Counted from the stretch's first letter, positions 38,691 through 48,993 are shown. The stretch is DNA of 64,000 bases from Pseudomonas sp. GD03944 (GCF_029839275.1 NZ_JAOCAH010000006.1:124001-188000), one strand, 5' to 3'. Notes: generated by a model from the letters alone, not told the origin. Numbers and translations: made by a program.

Positions 38691-40940
38691 TCACAGCTTG
38701 ATGCAATCGACCGTGTAGGCGCCGTCTTCCTCCTGGCGCTGCAGGCCGTGCACGTCGGCATCGAAACCGGGGAAGCGCTCGGCGAAGGTTCGGGCGAAGG
38801 CCAGGTAATCGAGGATCGAACGGGTCTGCGCGGTGAAGCGCTCCCCCGGCATGATCAGCGGGATGCCCGGCGGATACGGCACCAGCATGACCGCGGCGAT
38901 GCGCCCTTCGAGCTGCTCGATCGGCACCGCCTCCACCTCGCCGCGCACCAGCTGGTTGTAGGCGTCGGCCGGCATCAGCGCCACCTCCGGCAGCACCGTG
39001 TACATGCGCTTGAGCGCCTTGGCCGTGGCGTTCTCGCGGTAGCAGGCATGCAGCGCGTCGCACAGGTCGCGCAGGCCCATGCCCTGGTACTGCGTGCCGC
39101 CCTCCCGGGCGATCGATGGCAAGGCATCGAACAGCGGCAGGTTGGCGTCGTAGCTGCGCTTGAACTCCAGCAACTCGGTGAGCAAGGTGCTCCACTTGCC
39201 CTTGGTGATGCCCATGGAGAACAGCACCAGGAACGAGTACAGGCCGGTTTTTTCCACCACCAGGCCGCGCTCCCAGAGGAACTTGCTGACCACCGCGGCC
39301 GGAATCCCGCTGAGGTCCAGCGCACCAGCGGCCGTCAGGCCCGGCATGACCAGGGTGACCTTGATCGGGTCGAGCAGCACGTAGTCCTCGGCGATATCGC
39401 CGAAGCCGTGCCAGTCGGCCTGGGGCTGCAGCAGCCAATCGCCGGTCGCCACGCCCTCCGCGCCCTCGGCCTGGGGCGGCTGCCAGATGCTGAACCACCA
39501 GTCGTCCGGCGCCAGGTTCTGCCGCAGGTTGGCCAGGGCCCGGCGAAAGCTCAGGGCCTCGTCGAAGGTTTCCTGGATCAGCGAACGGCCGGCCGGCCCT
39601 TCCATCATCGCCGAGGCCACGTCCAGCGAGGCGATGATGCCGTACTGCGGCGACGTGGAGATGTGCATCATGAAGGCTTCGTTGAAGCGGTCACGGTCCA
39701 GCTGGCGGGTGCCGCCGTCCTGCACGTGGATCATCGACGCCTGGCTGAACGCCGCCAGCAGCTTGTGCGTGGAATGGGTGGTGAACACCAGCGGCGCGCC
39801 CTCGCCGCGGGAGGTGCCCATGCCGAAGCGGCCGCTGTAGAACTCGTGGAACGCCGCGTAGGCGTACCAGGCCTCGTCGAAATGCAGCACCTCGACGCTG
39901 TCGCCCAGGGTCTGCTTGATCAGCTCGGCGTTGTAGCACAGGCCGTCGTAGGTCGAGTTGGTCACCACGGCCAGCTTGACCTTGGGCGCACGGCCCCGGG
40001 CCAGCGGGCTGGCATCGATCTTCGCCTGGATCGATTCGCGGCTGAATTCACTGAGGGGAATCGGCCCGATGATCCCCAGCTCGTTGCGCTCCGGACACAG
40101 GTACAGGGGAATGGCCCCGGTCATGATGATCGAATGCAGGATCGACTTGTGGCAGTTGCGGTCGACCAGCACCAAGTCGTCACGCCCCACCATGCTGTGC
40201 CAGACGATCTTGTTGGCGGTGGAGGTGCCGTTGATCACGAAATAGGTGTGGTCCGCGCCGAAGTTGCGCGCCGCCCGGGCCTCGGCTTCGGCCAGCGGAC
40301 CGGTGTGGTCGAGCAACGAGCCCAGTTCGGGCACCGAGACCGACAGGTCCGAACGCAGGGTGTTTTCGCCGAAGAACTGGTGGAACGCCTGCCCCACCGG
40401 GCTCTTGCGGTACGCCACGCCACCACCATGCCCCGGCGTATGCCAGGAATAGTTGGACTGCGCGGTGTGCTGCACCAGGGCGCGGAAGAACGGGGGCAGC
40501 AGGCCATCCAGGTAATTGCGTGCGGCACGGGCGACCTGGCGGGCGAGAAAGGGAACGGTGTCTTCGAACAGGTAGAGAATGCCGCGCAACTGGTTGAGGT
40601 CGGGCATCGCCTCGGCCGGGGCGTTCTCGATGGTCACCTGCTCGCCCAGGGCGAAGATCGGCAACTGCGGCGCCCGTACCCGGGCGATGCGGATCAGCTC
40701 GACCATGTCCTGCAGCAGGTGCTTGTTCTCGCCGGCGCCTTCGGCCGCCACCAGGATGCACGCCAGGCCGTGGTGGGTCGAGGCGACGATGCGCCCTTCG
40801 GCCGAGCTGGCCGTGGACAGGATGGTGAAGCCGTCCTGCTCCAGTTCCCGGGCGATGGCCCGCACGCGATCACCGGCCACGGTATCGGCCTTGATGTCGC
40901 GGTGCACGATCAGGACGGGGAACTTGAGGTCTTTGTACAT
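38691..40940 (-). CDS. ldcA: Lysine/ornithine/arginine-type decarboxylase LdcA
   Basis: A 749-residue PLP-dependent fold-I decarboxylase. N-terminal wing domain (about 1-125), core domain with HTPGHGGG (near residue 168) and the PLP-binding Lys in THSTHKLLAAF (near 392), then the C-terminal domain. In P. aeruginosa the gene at this place (PA1818) encodes lysine decarboxylase LdcA, making cadaverine, under ArgR control. The gap of 160 bases after it and before the crotonase holds nothing recognised. A cadaverine-forming enzyme and a TlpQ-type polyamine receptor in one window is a coincidence of location. Confidence 0.92.
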   Translation of the reverse strand: MYKDLKFPVLIVHRDIKADTVAGDRVRAIARELEQDGFTILSTASSAEGRIVASTHHGLACILVAAEGAGENKHLLQDMVELIRIARVRAPQLPIFALGEQVTIENAPAEAMPDLNQLRGILYLFEDTVPFLARQVARAARNYLDGLLPPFFRALVQHTAQSNYSWHTPGHGGGVAYRKSPVGQAFHQFFGENTLRSDLSVSVPELGSLLDHTGPLAEAEARAARNFGADHTYFVINGTSTANKIVWHSMVGRDDLVLVDRNCHKSILHSIIMTGAIPLYLCPERNELGIIGPIPLSEFSRESIQAKIDASPLARGRAPKVKLAVVTNSTYDGLCYNAELIKQTLGDSVEVLHFDEAWYAYAAFHEFYSGRFGMGTSRGEGAPLVFTTHSTHKLLAAFSQASMIHVQDGGTRQLDRDRFNEAFMMHISTSPQYGIIASLDVASAMMEGPAGRSLIQETFDEALSFRRALANLRQNLAPDDWWFSIWQPPQAEGAEGVATGDWLLQPQADWHGFGDIAEDYVLLDPIKVTLVMPGLTAAGALDLSGIPAAVVSKFLWERGLVVEKTGLYSFLVLFSMGITKGKWSTLLTELLEFKRSYDANLPLFDALPSIAREGGTQYQGMGLRDLCDALHACYRENATAKALKRMYTVLPEVALMPADAYNQLVRGEVEAVPIEQLEGRIAAVMLVPYPPGIPLIMPGERFTAQTRSILDYLAFARTFAERFPGFDADVHGLQRQEEDGAYTVDCIKL

Positions 40941-41068
40941 TGTGGCGTCCCTGGAGGCGGCAGGCCCGACCTGCCTATCGCCTCAGGGTAGAGGCTCGCC
41001 CGGATGGGCGGAACCCCTGTTGCTTCACGCTGTACGAAAAGGTCGCGCAGCGATAACTCGGCAAACCG

Positions 41069-41812
41069 TCAAGCTTCGGCCTTGGCCTGCTCCAGCTGCA
41101 CCCACAGCGCCGGTGCACCGGAGGCCTTTTCGATGATCGCCAGGCGCGCCGCATGGGCCGCCAGGTCCTCGGCGGTGGCCGGGATGACCCGGGTGCGCGG
41201 ACGATCCGCCGCCAGGCGGCGAATGGGCGTGGCCTGCTGGCGACCCGAGCCGTCGCCCTCGGAGCCGTCGCCGGCCAGGGACAGGTTGGTCTGGCCACCG
41301 GTCATCGCCAGGTAGACGTCGGCCAGGATCTCGGCGTCGAGCAAGGCGCCGTGCAGTTCGCGGCCGGAGTTGTCGACGTCGTAGCGTTTGCACAGCGCAT
41401 CGAGGCTGTTGCGCTGCCCCGGGTGACGCTCACGGGCGAAGGCCAGGGTGTCGAGTACGGTGCAGTATTCGCTGATGTCGGCCCGATCCTGCTGCTTGAT
41501 CAGGGCGAATTCATTGTTGAGGAAGCCCACGTCGAACGCGGCGTTGTGGATGATCAGCTGGGCATCCTTGATGAATTCGTAGAATTCATCGGCAACGTCC
41601 TTGAAGCGCGGCTTGTCCTTGAGGTCCTCGTTGGTGATGCCGTGGACCGCGATGGCGCCTTCATCGATCTCGCGATCGGGCTGCAGGTAGACGTGGAAAT
41701 GCCGCCCGGTCAGGCGCCGCCCGATCAGCTCGACACAGCCGATCTCGATGACCCGGTGGCCATCGGTGACCGGCATACCGGTGGTTTCCGTATCCAGTAC
41801 GACACTACGCAT
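41069..41812 (-). CDS. dnaQ: DNA polymerase III epsilon subunit (3'-5' exonuclease)
   Basis: A 247-residue proofreading subunit. DEDDh exonuclease motifs: DTETTG (residues 7-12), [11 protein letters not shown] (Exo II) and H-x4-D in [14 protein letters not shown] (Exo III). The C-terminal part (about 185-247) after a Gly/Ser linker binds the polymerase alpha subunit. It overlaps rnhA by eight bases on the same strand, the usual pseudomonad order rather than the divergent pair of E. coli. Confidence 0.96.
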   Translation of the reverse strand: MRSVVLDTETTGMPVTDGHRVIEIGCVELIGRRLTGRHFHVYLQPDREIDEGAIAVHGITNEDLKDKPRFKDVADEFYEFIKDAQLIIHNAAFDVGFLNNEFALIKQQDRADISEYCTVLDTLAFARERHPGQRNSLDALCKRYDVDNSGRELHGALLDAEILADVYLAMTGGQTNLSLAGDGSEGDGSGRQQATPIRRLAADRPRTRVIPATAEDLAAHAARLAIIEKASGAPALWVQLEQAKAEA

Positions 41813-42257
41813 GCTTCAACGCCCTCACTTCATCCACCCCGCGGTTGGCCAGCTGGTCGGCACGCTCGTTGCCCGCATGGCCGGTATGGCCACGCACCCA
41901 CTGCCAGGTCACGGTGTGCCTGTTCACTTGTTCATCCAGTTGCTGCCACAGATCGGCATTCTTCACCGGCTGCTTGGCGGCCGTCTTCCAGCCGCGCTTC
42001 TTCCAGTTCGGCATCCAGTCCTGGATGCCCTGCATGACGTACTGGGAGTCGGTCACCAGGCGCACGTCGCAGGACCGCTTGAGCTCGGCCAGGCCACGAA
42101 TGGCCGCCATCAGTTCCATGCGGTTGTTGGTGGTTTCGGCCTCGCCGCCCCACAACTCCTTTTCCACGCCCTTGAACACCAGCAACGCGCCCCAGCCTCC
42201 AACGCCCGGATTGCCCTTGCAGGCGCCATCGGTGTAGATCTCGACTTGATCGGTCAT
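41805..42257 (-). CDS. rnhA: Ribonuclease HI
   Basis: A 150-residue enzyme that cleaves RNA in RNA:DNA hybrids. Catalytic acids are present: D10 in [12 protein letters not shown] in [11 protein letters not shown] in [10 protein letters not shown] and D in [12 protein letters not shown]. The basic handle region ([20 protein letters not shown]) is intact. Co-transcribed with and overlapping dnaQ. Confidence 0.97.
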   Translation of the reverse strand: MTDQVEIYTDGACKGNPGVGGWGALLVFKGVEKELWGGEAETTNNRMELMAAIRGLAELKRSCDVRLVTDSQYVMQGIQDWMPNWKKRGWKTAAKQPVKNADLWQQLDEQVNRHTVTWQWVRGHTGHAGNERADQLANRGVDEVRALKHA

Positions 42258-42284
42258 GCAGCGCTTATCTCTCAGTAAATAGTG

Positions 42285-43058
42285 CTATCGGCAGGCATCG
42301 GGGTCCTTGGCATCGCGGCGGCTGACCTTGGCCACCGGCATCGGCACCAGCTTGCCCATGGGCTCGCGTCGGGGCTTGCGCAACGGCCGCAGCCCCACCA
42401 CCAGCTTGCGCGCCACCAGCACGTAAAAACCGCCACCCGGTGACTGGCAGGAACCGCCCCAACGCTCCAGCGGCGCCAGACGCGCCTGCCAGGTCGCCGA
42501 AGAAAGCGGCGGACGATAGCACCCGAAGCGGCGTTTCTCCAGCGCAAACCCCAGCAGGTGCAACCAGTCGCTGACCCGGGTCGGGGCAATGCAGCGCGCG
42601 TGGCGCATGCTGTCACGGGCGAACAGCCGACGCACGCCCCAGGTGCTGAGCGGGTTGATGCCGACGATCAGCAAGTGGCCGCCCGGGCGCACGCTGCGCG
42701 CCGCCTCGCGCAGCAGTCCATGGGGCGACAGGCTGAAATCCAGGCCATGTTGCAGCAGCACCACGTCGGCGGCGAACTCGGTCAGCGGCCAGGCCTGCTC
42801 CTCGCAGACGATTTCCACCCCCTTGAACGGCGCTCCGAGGCGGACGCTGCGCTGGATCTGCACGGCATTGGGCGGTGCCTCGGCGGACGGACCGTAGTGC
42901 ACCAGGTAGCCGCCGAAGAACCGCGCCAGCTCCTCCTCCAGCAAGGGCTGCTCGGCCTGGAGCAACTGCTGCCCCTGGGGCCCGCCGAACCAGGTACGCG
43001 CATCCCCGATCAGCTGCAGCCAATCGGCATCGGCCTGGGCGAATGGATGGTCAGACAT
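42285..43058 (-). CDS. Class I methyltransferase-like protein, degenerate cofactor loop
   Basis: A 257-residue protein with the later half of a class I SAM-methyltransferase fold: FAADVVLLQHGLDFSLSPHG (motif IV region) and AARSVRPGGHLLIVGINP (motif V/VI). The usual glycine-rich motif I (hhD/E-x-G-x-G-x-G) is not seen; its place is taken by YLVHYGPSAEAPP. The C-terminal 40 residues are basic and Pro-rich. It is conserved between rnhA and gloB in P. aeruginosa (PA1814), so it is under selection, but it may not use SAM in the usual way. Confidence 0.78.
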   Translation of the reverse strand: MSDHPFAQADADWLQLIGDARTWFGGPQGQQLLQAEQPLLEEELARFFGGYLVHYGPSAEAPPNAVQIQRSVRLGAPFKGVEIVCEEQAWPLTEFAADVVLLQHGLDFSLSPHGLLREAARSVRPGGHLLIVGINPLSTWGVRRLFARDSMRHARCIAPTRVSDWLHLLGFALEKRRFGCYRPPLSSATWQARLAPLERWGGSCQSPGGGFYVLVARKLVVGLRPLRKPRREPMGKLVPMPVAKVSRRDAKDPDACR

Positions 43059-43132
43059 GGGAATACCTACGTAGCCGTCGATAGCAATGACGCCTAAGAT
43101 GCACCTTTGTGCTCAGCTTAGCGACCCGTCCC

Positions 43133-43906
43133 ATGATAAAGATCGACGCCCTTCCCGCCTTCAACGACAACTATATATGGCTGTTGCAGGACCTCGAACA
43201 GCGGCGCTGCGCGGTCGTCGATCCGGGCGATGCGGCACCGGTACAGGCCTGGCTGGCCGCCCATCCCGAGTGGGTGCTGAGCGACATCCTGATCACCCAC
43301 CATCACTTCGATCACGTCGGCGGCGTCGAGGCCCTCAAGCAGCAGACCGGCGCCCGGGTCTACGGCCCGGCCCAGGAAACCATTCCCGGGCGTGACGTTG
43401 CGCTGGAACAGGGCCAGCAGGTCGAGGTACTCGGCCTGCCTTTCGCCATTTTCAGCGTGCCCGGCCACACCCTGGGCCACATTGCCTACCACCAGGCCGA
43501 GCAGCACTGGCTGTTCTGCGGCGACACCCTGTTCGCCGCCGGCTGCGGCCGGCTGTTCGAAGGCACGCCGGCGCAGATGCACGACTCGTTGAGCCGCCTG
43601 GCCGCCCTGCCCGCACAGACCCAGGTGTACTGCACCCACGAATACACCCTGAGCAACCTGCGTTTCGCCCGGGCGGTGGAGCCGGAGAACCGGCAGATCG
43701 CCCAGCGTTTCGACGAGGTCATGGCCTGGCGGGAAGCCGGGCGCATCAGCCTGCCCTCCACGCTGGAACTGGAGTTCGCCACCAACCCGTTCCTGCGGGT
43801 GACCGAAACATCTATTAAAGAAAAAATCGACGAACGCGACGGCAAGCGAAACCGCACGCCCAGTGAGGTTTTCGCCGCCTTGCGCAGCTGGAAAGACCAG
43901 TTCTAA
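43133..43906 (+). CDS. gloB: Hydroxyacylglutathione hydrolase (glyoxalase II)
   Basis: A 257-residue metallo-beta-lactamase-fold enzyme hydrolysing S-lactoylglutathione. The two-metal motif [10 protein letters not shown] is at about residues 53-62; further ligands are in PGHTLGH, CGDTLF and CTHEYT. The C-terminal glutathione-binding region has R-x3-N and [10 protein letters not shown]. The start at 43133 ([16 protein letters not shown]) is the family start. Confidence 0.96.
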   Translation: MIKIDALPAFNDNYIWLLQDLEQRRCAVVDPGDAAPVQAWLAAHPEWVLSDILITHHHFDHVGGVEALKQQTGARVYGPAQETIPGRDVALEQGQQVEVLGLPFAIFSVPGHTLGHIAYHQAEQHWLFCGDTLFAAGCGRLFEGTPAQMHDSLSRLAALPAQTQVYCTHEYTLSNLRFARAVEPENRQIAQRFDEVMAWREAGRISLPSTLELEFATNPFLRVTETSIKEKIDERDGKRNRTPSEVFAALRSWKDQF

Positions 43907-43940
43907 AAGGTCGACGACTGCGCAAAAACCTGGTTAAAAC

Positions 43941-43969
43941 TTGACCACCCCTGGTTCGATTTCTAGAAT
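43941..43969 (+). promoter_or_regulatory. Sigma70-type promoter of mltD
   Basis: TTGACC (43941-43946), 17-base spacer, TAGAAT (43964-43969). Transcription would begin near 43976, 30 bases before the mltD ATG. Confidence 0.8.
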
Positions 43970-44005
43970 CGCCCGACTTTCGACCCAGGGAACCCCCCAC
44001 GACCA

Positions 44006-45571
44006 ATGCCTTCATCCCCACGCAAGACCTTGAATTTAAAGGCATTGGCACTCGGCGCAAAAGCGCTGGTGGTGGTGTGCGGCGTCGTGCTGGCAGGTTG
44101 CCAGAGCATGGGCAACAACGCCCCTCGCGACAGCGCGCGGGATACCGACCGTGCGGTCGGCCTGGAACAGGAGCCGCAGTGGCTCACTGACACCCTCAAG
44201 CCCGAAGCCCCGACCGATATCTGGGAGCGGGTGCGAGCCGGCTACCAGCTGCAGGATGAGATCGGCATCAACCCGCGCATCGAACAGCAGCGCCTGTGGT
44301 TCGTCAGCAACCCCTCCTTCGTCGAGAAAGCCGGCGAGCGCAGCAGCCCCTACATCCACTACATCGTCGAGCGCCTCGAAGAGCGCAACATGCCGATGGA
44401 GCTGGCACTGCTGCCGATGATCGAGAGCTCCTACAATCCCTTCGCCTACTCCCACGCCGACGCCGTGGGCCTGTGGCAGTTCATCCCGTCCACCGGCCGC
44501 CATTTCAATTTGCGCCAGACCTCGTGGTACGACGGTCGCCGCGACGTGATGGCCTCGACCAATGCGGCGATGAACTACCTGTCGCGCCTGCACGAGATGT
44601 TCAACGGCGACTGGCTGCTGGCCCTGGCGGCGTACAACGCCGGCGAAGGACGCGTCAGCCGCGCCATCGAGCGCAACCAGAAACTCGGCCTGCCCACCGA
44701 CTACTGGAACCTGCCGCTGCCCACCGAAACCCGGAACTACGTGCCCAAGCTGCTGGCCCTGTCTCAGGTGGTCATGACCCCACAGGCCTACGGCGCAAAC
44801 CTCGCACCGATCGCCAACGAACCCTATTTCGAGGCGGTCGAGCTCAAGCAGCACATGGACCTGTCCCGCGTGGCCGCCATGGCCGAGCTGGACGAGGACG
44901 AGCTGTACCAGCTCAACCCCGCCTTCAAGAAGCGCGTCACCCTGGACGGCCCACAGCAGTTGCTGATTCCTACCGAGAACGTCGAACTGCTGACTGCCAA
45001 CCTGGCCCTGATGACACCCCAGGAAGCCGTGGACTGGCAGCAATACACCGTGCGCTCGGGCGACAGCCTGCACAGCATCGCCAACCGCTACCGGCTGACG
45101 GTCAACACCATCAAGGACATCAACAAGCTGCCCAGTAACAACCTGCGCATCGGCCAGGTCCTGAGCATTCCGGCCGAACCGGGCAGTCCGGCAGGCAGCC
45201 CGGCCCCGCTGTACGAGGATGTCGCCAGCAGCAAGGCCAGCTCGCGCAGCTACACGGTCAAGAACGGTGACAACCTGTGGCAGATCGCCAAGGCGCACCA
45301 GGTGTCGGTCAACGACGTGCAGCGCTGGAACAAGCTCAAGGGCAACAACCTGCGCGTGGGCCAGACCCTGATCCTGCAGGATGCGGTCGCTGCCAACGAC
45401 AACCACGGCAGCGCCCGTGGCGGTATCACCTACTACAAGGTGCGCCAGGGCGACTCGCTGTACCTGATCGCCAAGCGTTTCAAGGTGCAGATGAAGCACC
45501 TCAAGAGCTGGAACCCGCGTACCGGCAGCGCCCTCAAGCCCGGCCAGACCCTCACCCTGCGCCTGCCCTGA
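44006..45571 (+). CDS. mltD: Membrane-bound lytic murein transglycosylase D
   Basis: A 521-residue lipoprotein. The signal peptide ends in a lipobox VVLAGC (Cys about residue 32). The SLT catalytic domain (about 110-260) has the acid E140 in LPMIESSYNPFAYSHAD and GLWQFIPSTGR. Three LysM peptidoglycan-binding repeats follow, beginning YTVRSGDSLHSIA (about 349), YTVKNGDNLWQIA (about 417) and YKVRQGDSLYLIA (about 474). It cleaves glycan strands to anhydromuropeptides. The stop codon abuts that of the convergent HDOD gene. Confidence 0.95.
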   Translation: MPSSPRKTLNLKALALGAKALVVVCGVVLAGCQSMGNNAPRDSARDTDRAVGLEQEPQWLTDTLKPEAPTDIWERVRAGYQLQDEIGINPRIEQQRLWFVSNPSFVEKAGERSSPYIHYIVERLEERNMPMELALLPMIESSYNPFAYSHADAVGLWQFIPSTGRHFNLRQTSWYDGRRDVMASTNAAMNYLSRLHEMFNGDWLLALAAYNAGEGRVSRAIERNQKLGLPTDYWNLPLPTETRNYVPKLLALSQVVMTPQAYGANLAPIANEPYFEAVELKQHMDLSRVAAMAELDEDELYQLNPAFKKRVTLDGPQQLLIPTENVELLTANLALMTPQEAVDWQQYTVRSGDSLHSIANRYRLTVNTIKDINKLPSNNLRIGQVLSIPAEPGSPAGSPAPLYEDVASSKASSRSYTVKNGDNLWQIAKAHQVSVNDVQRWNKLKGNNLRVGQTLILQDAVAANDNHGSARGGITYYKVRQGDSLYLIAKRFKVQMKHLKSWNPRTGSALKPGQTLTLRLP

Positions 45572-47041
45572 TCAGGCGCGCTTGCTCAATGCCTCCAGGC
45601 AGCGGCTGCCCAACTGGGTGAAGCGCTGGAACGCCACGAACTGCTCGTGACTCAGGGCCCGCCCGGACACCCAGCTGTCGGCGTAGAGCACGCCGATTTC
45701 CCGCGTGCCCGCCAGCAGCGGTGACACGAAGAACATCCCCGCCCCCAGGCGCTGGCGAATCGGCTGGGTCACCAGCTCCGCCAGGTTGTAGCTGGCCGGT
45801 ACGCCCATCCACAGCGCTTCCTTGTTGCGCAGCACGTAGCTGAAGATATGCGGCTGCTCGCGCTGCTCGGCCGGCAGCACGAAGTCGGTGAGCCAGCCTT
45901 CGGTGCCTTCGCCCAGCACGCGCTTGACGCGAAAACAGCTCTGTTCGTCAGCCAGCACCATGAGCATGACCCGCTCCAGCCCGGCGCCTTGGTGCAAGCC
46001 CTTGAGCAGGGTGTCGAGGATCATCCCCGGGTTGGCCCGCGACGAGACCATCAGCCCCAGGTCCTGCAGGGCCTGCTGCATCACCAGCAGGTCCGGCTGC
46101 AGCAGGCGCGCGCGGCGTTGCTCCTGCAACAGGAAGATCTGCTCGGGATCGGTGGAGGGAATCAGCCGGCACAACTGGCTGGCACCAAAGCTCGCCGCCA
46201 CCTGCACCGCCTCGTCGGCGCTGGCCAGCACCTGCTGCATGGCCTCCGCCGGGGTGATGCCGATGACGCCGGCGAGCTGGGCGACCAGCGCTTCCATTTC
46301 CGGGGCATCCCAGCCGGCCAGGGCGGCCTCGCTGATCCGCGCGCCCAGGCTGACCGCCATTACCGCCGGGTCGCGTGAACCGCCGCCGGCGTGCACCAGG
46401 GCTGCCGTTTCGCCGATGTTCCAGCTTTTCACCAGGCCCAGCGTCAGTTGCCGGAAGCTGGTCCCCAGGATGGTGCGCACGGCCTCGTCGGCGTCCACAC
46501 CCGGACGGTCGAGGGCAACGGCCAGCTCGTCGGCCTGCTCGCCACCGCAACCCCAGAAGGCCAGCTCACCGAGGTGGAACAGCAGCGCCGCGATGAACAC
46601 CTCCTCTTCCTGCCGCGGCAAGACGTAGCCGGCGATATTGCGCGCCTGCACCGCGGCGTGGAACGAACGTGCGAGCAACGCCAGCAGCTGCTCGCGGGGC
46701 GCCTTGGTCAGCAGGCCGTCGATCAGGCTGACCGACATGCTGATCGAGCGCACCGTGTCGAAGCCGATCAGCACGATGGCCCGGGAGATGGTACGGATCG
46801 ATTCCTGGGAGGGGTTGTAATAGACACTGTTGCCGACACGCAGGACCTTGGAGGTCAGCGAGGCGTCACGCAACAGCACATCGGCCAGTTGCTGGACCGA
46901 TGATTTTTCCTGCTGTGCCAGGCGGTGCAGATCCTGCACCACGGCCGCCAGTGCTGGCAGTTCGGCCTGATTGAAGCGATCGATCCATGACTGCACACCC
47001 TGACTGCGTATACCCAAGATCGTGGCCTCGTCACAATTCAT
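45572..47041 (-). CDS. HDOD-GAF signalling protein
   Basis: A 489-residue protein with an N-terminal HDOD domain (about residues 20-225; LPALAAVVQDLHRLAQQ, LRVGNSVYYNP, AIVLIGFDTVRS) and a C-terminal GAF-like domain (about 330-485; GLERVMLMVLADEQSCFRVK). HDOD proteins are HD-domain relatives lacking phosphohydrolase residues and act in regulation of motility, biofilm or c-di-GMP networks. The ATG at 47041 has no good Shine-Dalgarno; a TTG a few codons inside with GAGG upstream is an alternative. Confidence 0.85.
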   Translation of the reverse strand: MNCDEATILGIRSQGVQSWIDRFNQAELPALAAVVQDLHRLAQQEKSSVQQLADVLLRDASLTSKVLRVGNSVYYNPSQESIRTISRAIVLIGFDTVRSISMSVSLIDGLLTKAPREQLLALLARSFHAAVQARNIAGYVLPRQEEEVFIAALLFHLGELAFWGCGGEQADELAVALDRPGVDADEAVRTILGTSFRQLTLGLVKSWNIGETAALVHAGGGSRDPAVMAVSLGARISEAALAGWDAPEMEALVAQLAGVIGITPAEAMQQVLASADEAVQVAASFGASQLCRLIPSTDPEQIFLLQEQRRARLLQPDLLVMQQALQDLGLMVSSRANPGMILDTLLKGLHQGAGLERVMLMVLADEQSCFRVKRVLGEGTEGWLTDFVLPAEQREQPHIFSYVLRNKEALWMGVPASYNLAELVTQPIRQRLGAGMFFVSPLLAGTREIGVLYADSWVSGRALSHEQFVAFQRFTQLGSRCLEALSKRA

Positions 47042-47160
47042 TCAAGTGTAGTCAAAATCCTGCCACAACTTGCCTGCGGGGATGGCCTTTTTCCAGCGGA
47101 TACAAGCTGTTACTGTACGGCCCAAGAAGCCCTAAAGCCGCCACGGATCGGATATTTCAC

Positions 47161-48993
47161 TTGATACGTCCCCTCCTCTCGCTGTTGCTCAGCCTGGCAC
47201 TTGGCTTTCCCGTATCGGCGGCCGTCCATGAGAGTCACGGTTACGCTCAATTCGGCGCGCTCAAGTACCCGGCGAGCTTCACGCATTTCGACTGGGTAAA
47301 CCCCGAAGCCCCCAAGGCCGGCACCCTGCGGATGATGGCTGCCGGTACGTTCGACACCCTGAATCCGTACACCTTCAAGGGCACCAGCCCGATCGCCACC
47401 GCCAACTTCCTGCAATACGGCGTCACCGAGCTCAACGAGCCGCTGATGGTGGGCACCGGCGCCTATGACCCGTCCGGCGACGAGCCCGCCTCCAGCTACG
47501 GCCTGATTGCCAAGTCCGTGGAATACAGCGAAGACCGCAGCTGGGTGGTGTTCAACCTGCGACCTGAAGCACGTTTTCACGACGGCAAGCCGATCACCGC
47601 CTTCGACGTGGCCTTTTCCTACCGTCTCCTGCTGAAGGAAGGCCATCCGCAGTACCGCACCAACCTGCAGGAAGTGAAGCGCGTCGACATCCTCAACCGT
47701 CACCGCATCCGCTTCGTCTTCAAGCGCGCCGGCAACCCGCTGCTGATCCTGCGCCTGGGTGAACTGCCGGTCCTGCCCCAGCACTACTGGAAGGACCGCG
47801 ATTTCAAGGCCACCACCTTCGAACCGCCCCTGGGCAGCGGTCCCTACCGTATCGCCCGGGTCAGCCCGGGCCGCAGCCTGACCTTCGAACGGGTCAAGGA
47901 CTGGTGGGGCAAGGACCTGCCGGTCAACCGCGGCAAGTACAACTTCGACCGCGTCGAGGTGGAGTTCTACCGCGACAGCCACGTGGCCTTCGAAGCGTTC
48001 AAGGCCGGTGAATTCGACTTCTATATCGAGCAGCAGGCGAAGAACTGGGCCAACGGCTACCGTTTTCCCGCCGTGACCCGCGGCGAGGTGATCCGGGCGG
48101 AAATCCCCCACCAGATTCCGACCCAGACCCAGGCGCTGTTCATGAACAGCCGCCGTGCGATCTTCGCCGAGCGCAAGGTCCGCGAAGCACTGGGGCTGAT
48201 GTTCGATTTCGAGTGGACCAACCGCACCCTGTTCAACGACTCCTACCGCCGCGCCAGCAGCTACTACCCCAACAGCGAGTTCTCCGCCACCGGCAAACCC
48301 GAGGGCGCCGAGTGGCTGCTGCTCTCGCCGTACCGCAAGCAACTGCCGGCACGCCTGTTCACCGAAGCCTTCGCCGTGCCGAAGACCGACGGCCGGGGCA
48401 TCCCGCGGGAAACCTTGCGCAAGGCACTCGGTCTATTGGCCGAAGCAGGCTGGAAACCCTCCGGCCAGCGTCTGCAGAACAGCGACGGCGAGCCGCTGCG
48501 TTTCGAAATCCTGCTGGTCAATCCGAACCTTGAGCGCATTCTTCAACCCTTTACCGAAAACCTCGCCAGTATCGGCATCCACGCCCGCCTGCGCACGGTC
48601 GACCGGGCGCAATACAAGCAGCGCCTGGACCAGTTCGACTTCGACATGGTGCTGCTGACCTTGCCCCAGACCCTCAGCCCCGGCCTGGAGCAATCGTTGT
48701 ACTTCCATTCGACCCAGTCGGTGATCAAGGGCGGCAAGAACTACGCCGGGGTCAACCACCCGGTGGTCGACGCCCTGCTGGAAAAACTGCTCTCGGCCCA
48801 GACCCGTGACGAACAGGTGGCGGCCACCCGCGCCCTGGACCGCGTCCTGCTGTGGCAGCACTACACGATTCCCAACTGGTACATCGACTATCACCGCCTG
48901 GCCTACCGTAACCGGTTTGCCTTCGTCACCACCCCGCCCTACACCCTGGGCCTGCGCACCTGGTGGCTGAAACCTACGGAGAACCCCCGATGA
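47161..48993 (+). CDS. nppA1: ABC transporter peptide-binding protein NppA1
   Basis: About 610 residues, extracellular solute-binding protein family 5. Signal peptide IRPLLSLLLSLALGFPVSAA; the start is most likely TTG at 47161 directly before it, as no ATG or GTG gives a sensible signal. Family motifs [20 protein letters not shown] and the hinge regions are clear. It is the first of five genes matching PA1811-PA1807, the P. aeruginosa NppA1A2BCD importer that takes up peptidyl-nucleoside antibiotics and peptides (YejABEF-like). It overlaps the second binding protein gene in ATGA. Confidence 0.88.
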   Translation: MIRPLLSLLLSLALGFPVSAAVHESHGYAQFGALKYPASFTHFDWVNPEAPKAGTLRMMAAGTFDTLNPYTFKGTSPIATANFLQYGVTELNEPLMVGTGAYDPSGDEPASSYGLIAKSVEYSEDRSWVVFNLRPEARFHDGKPITAFDVAFSYRLLLKEGHPQYRTNLQEVKRVDILNRHRIRFVFKRAGNPLLILRLGELPVLPQHYWKDRDFKATTFEPPLGSGPYRIARVSPGRSLTFERVKDWWGKDLPVNRGKYNFDRVEVEFYRDSHVAFEAFKAGEFDFYIEQQAKNWANGYRFPAVTRGEVIRAEIPHQIPTQTQALFMNSRRAIFAERKVREALGLMFDFEWTNRTLFNDSYRRASSYYPNSEFSATGKPEGAEWLLLSPYRKQLPARLFTEAFAVPKTDGRGIPRETLRKALGLLAEAGWKPSGQRLQNSDGEPLRFEILLVNPNLERILQPFTENLASIGIHARLRTVDRAQYKQRLDQFDFDMVLLTLPQTLSPGLEQSLYFHSTQSVIKGGKNYAGVNHPVVDALLEKLLSAQTRDEQVAATRALDRVLLWQHYTIPNWYIDYHRLAYRNRFAFVTTPPYTLGLRTWWLKPTENPR

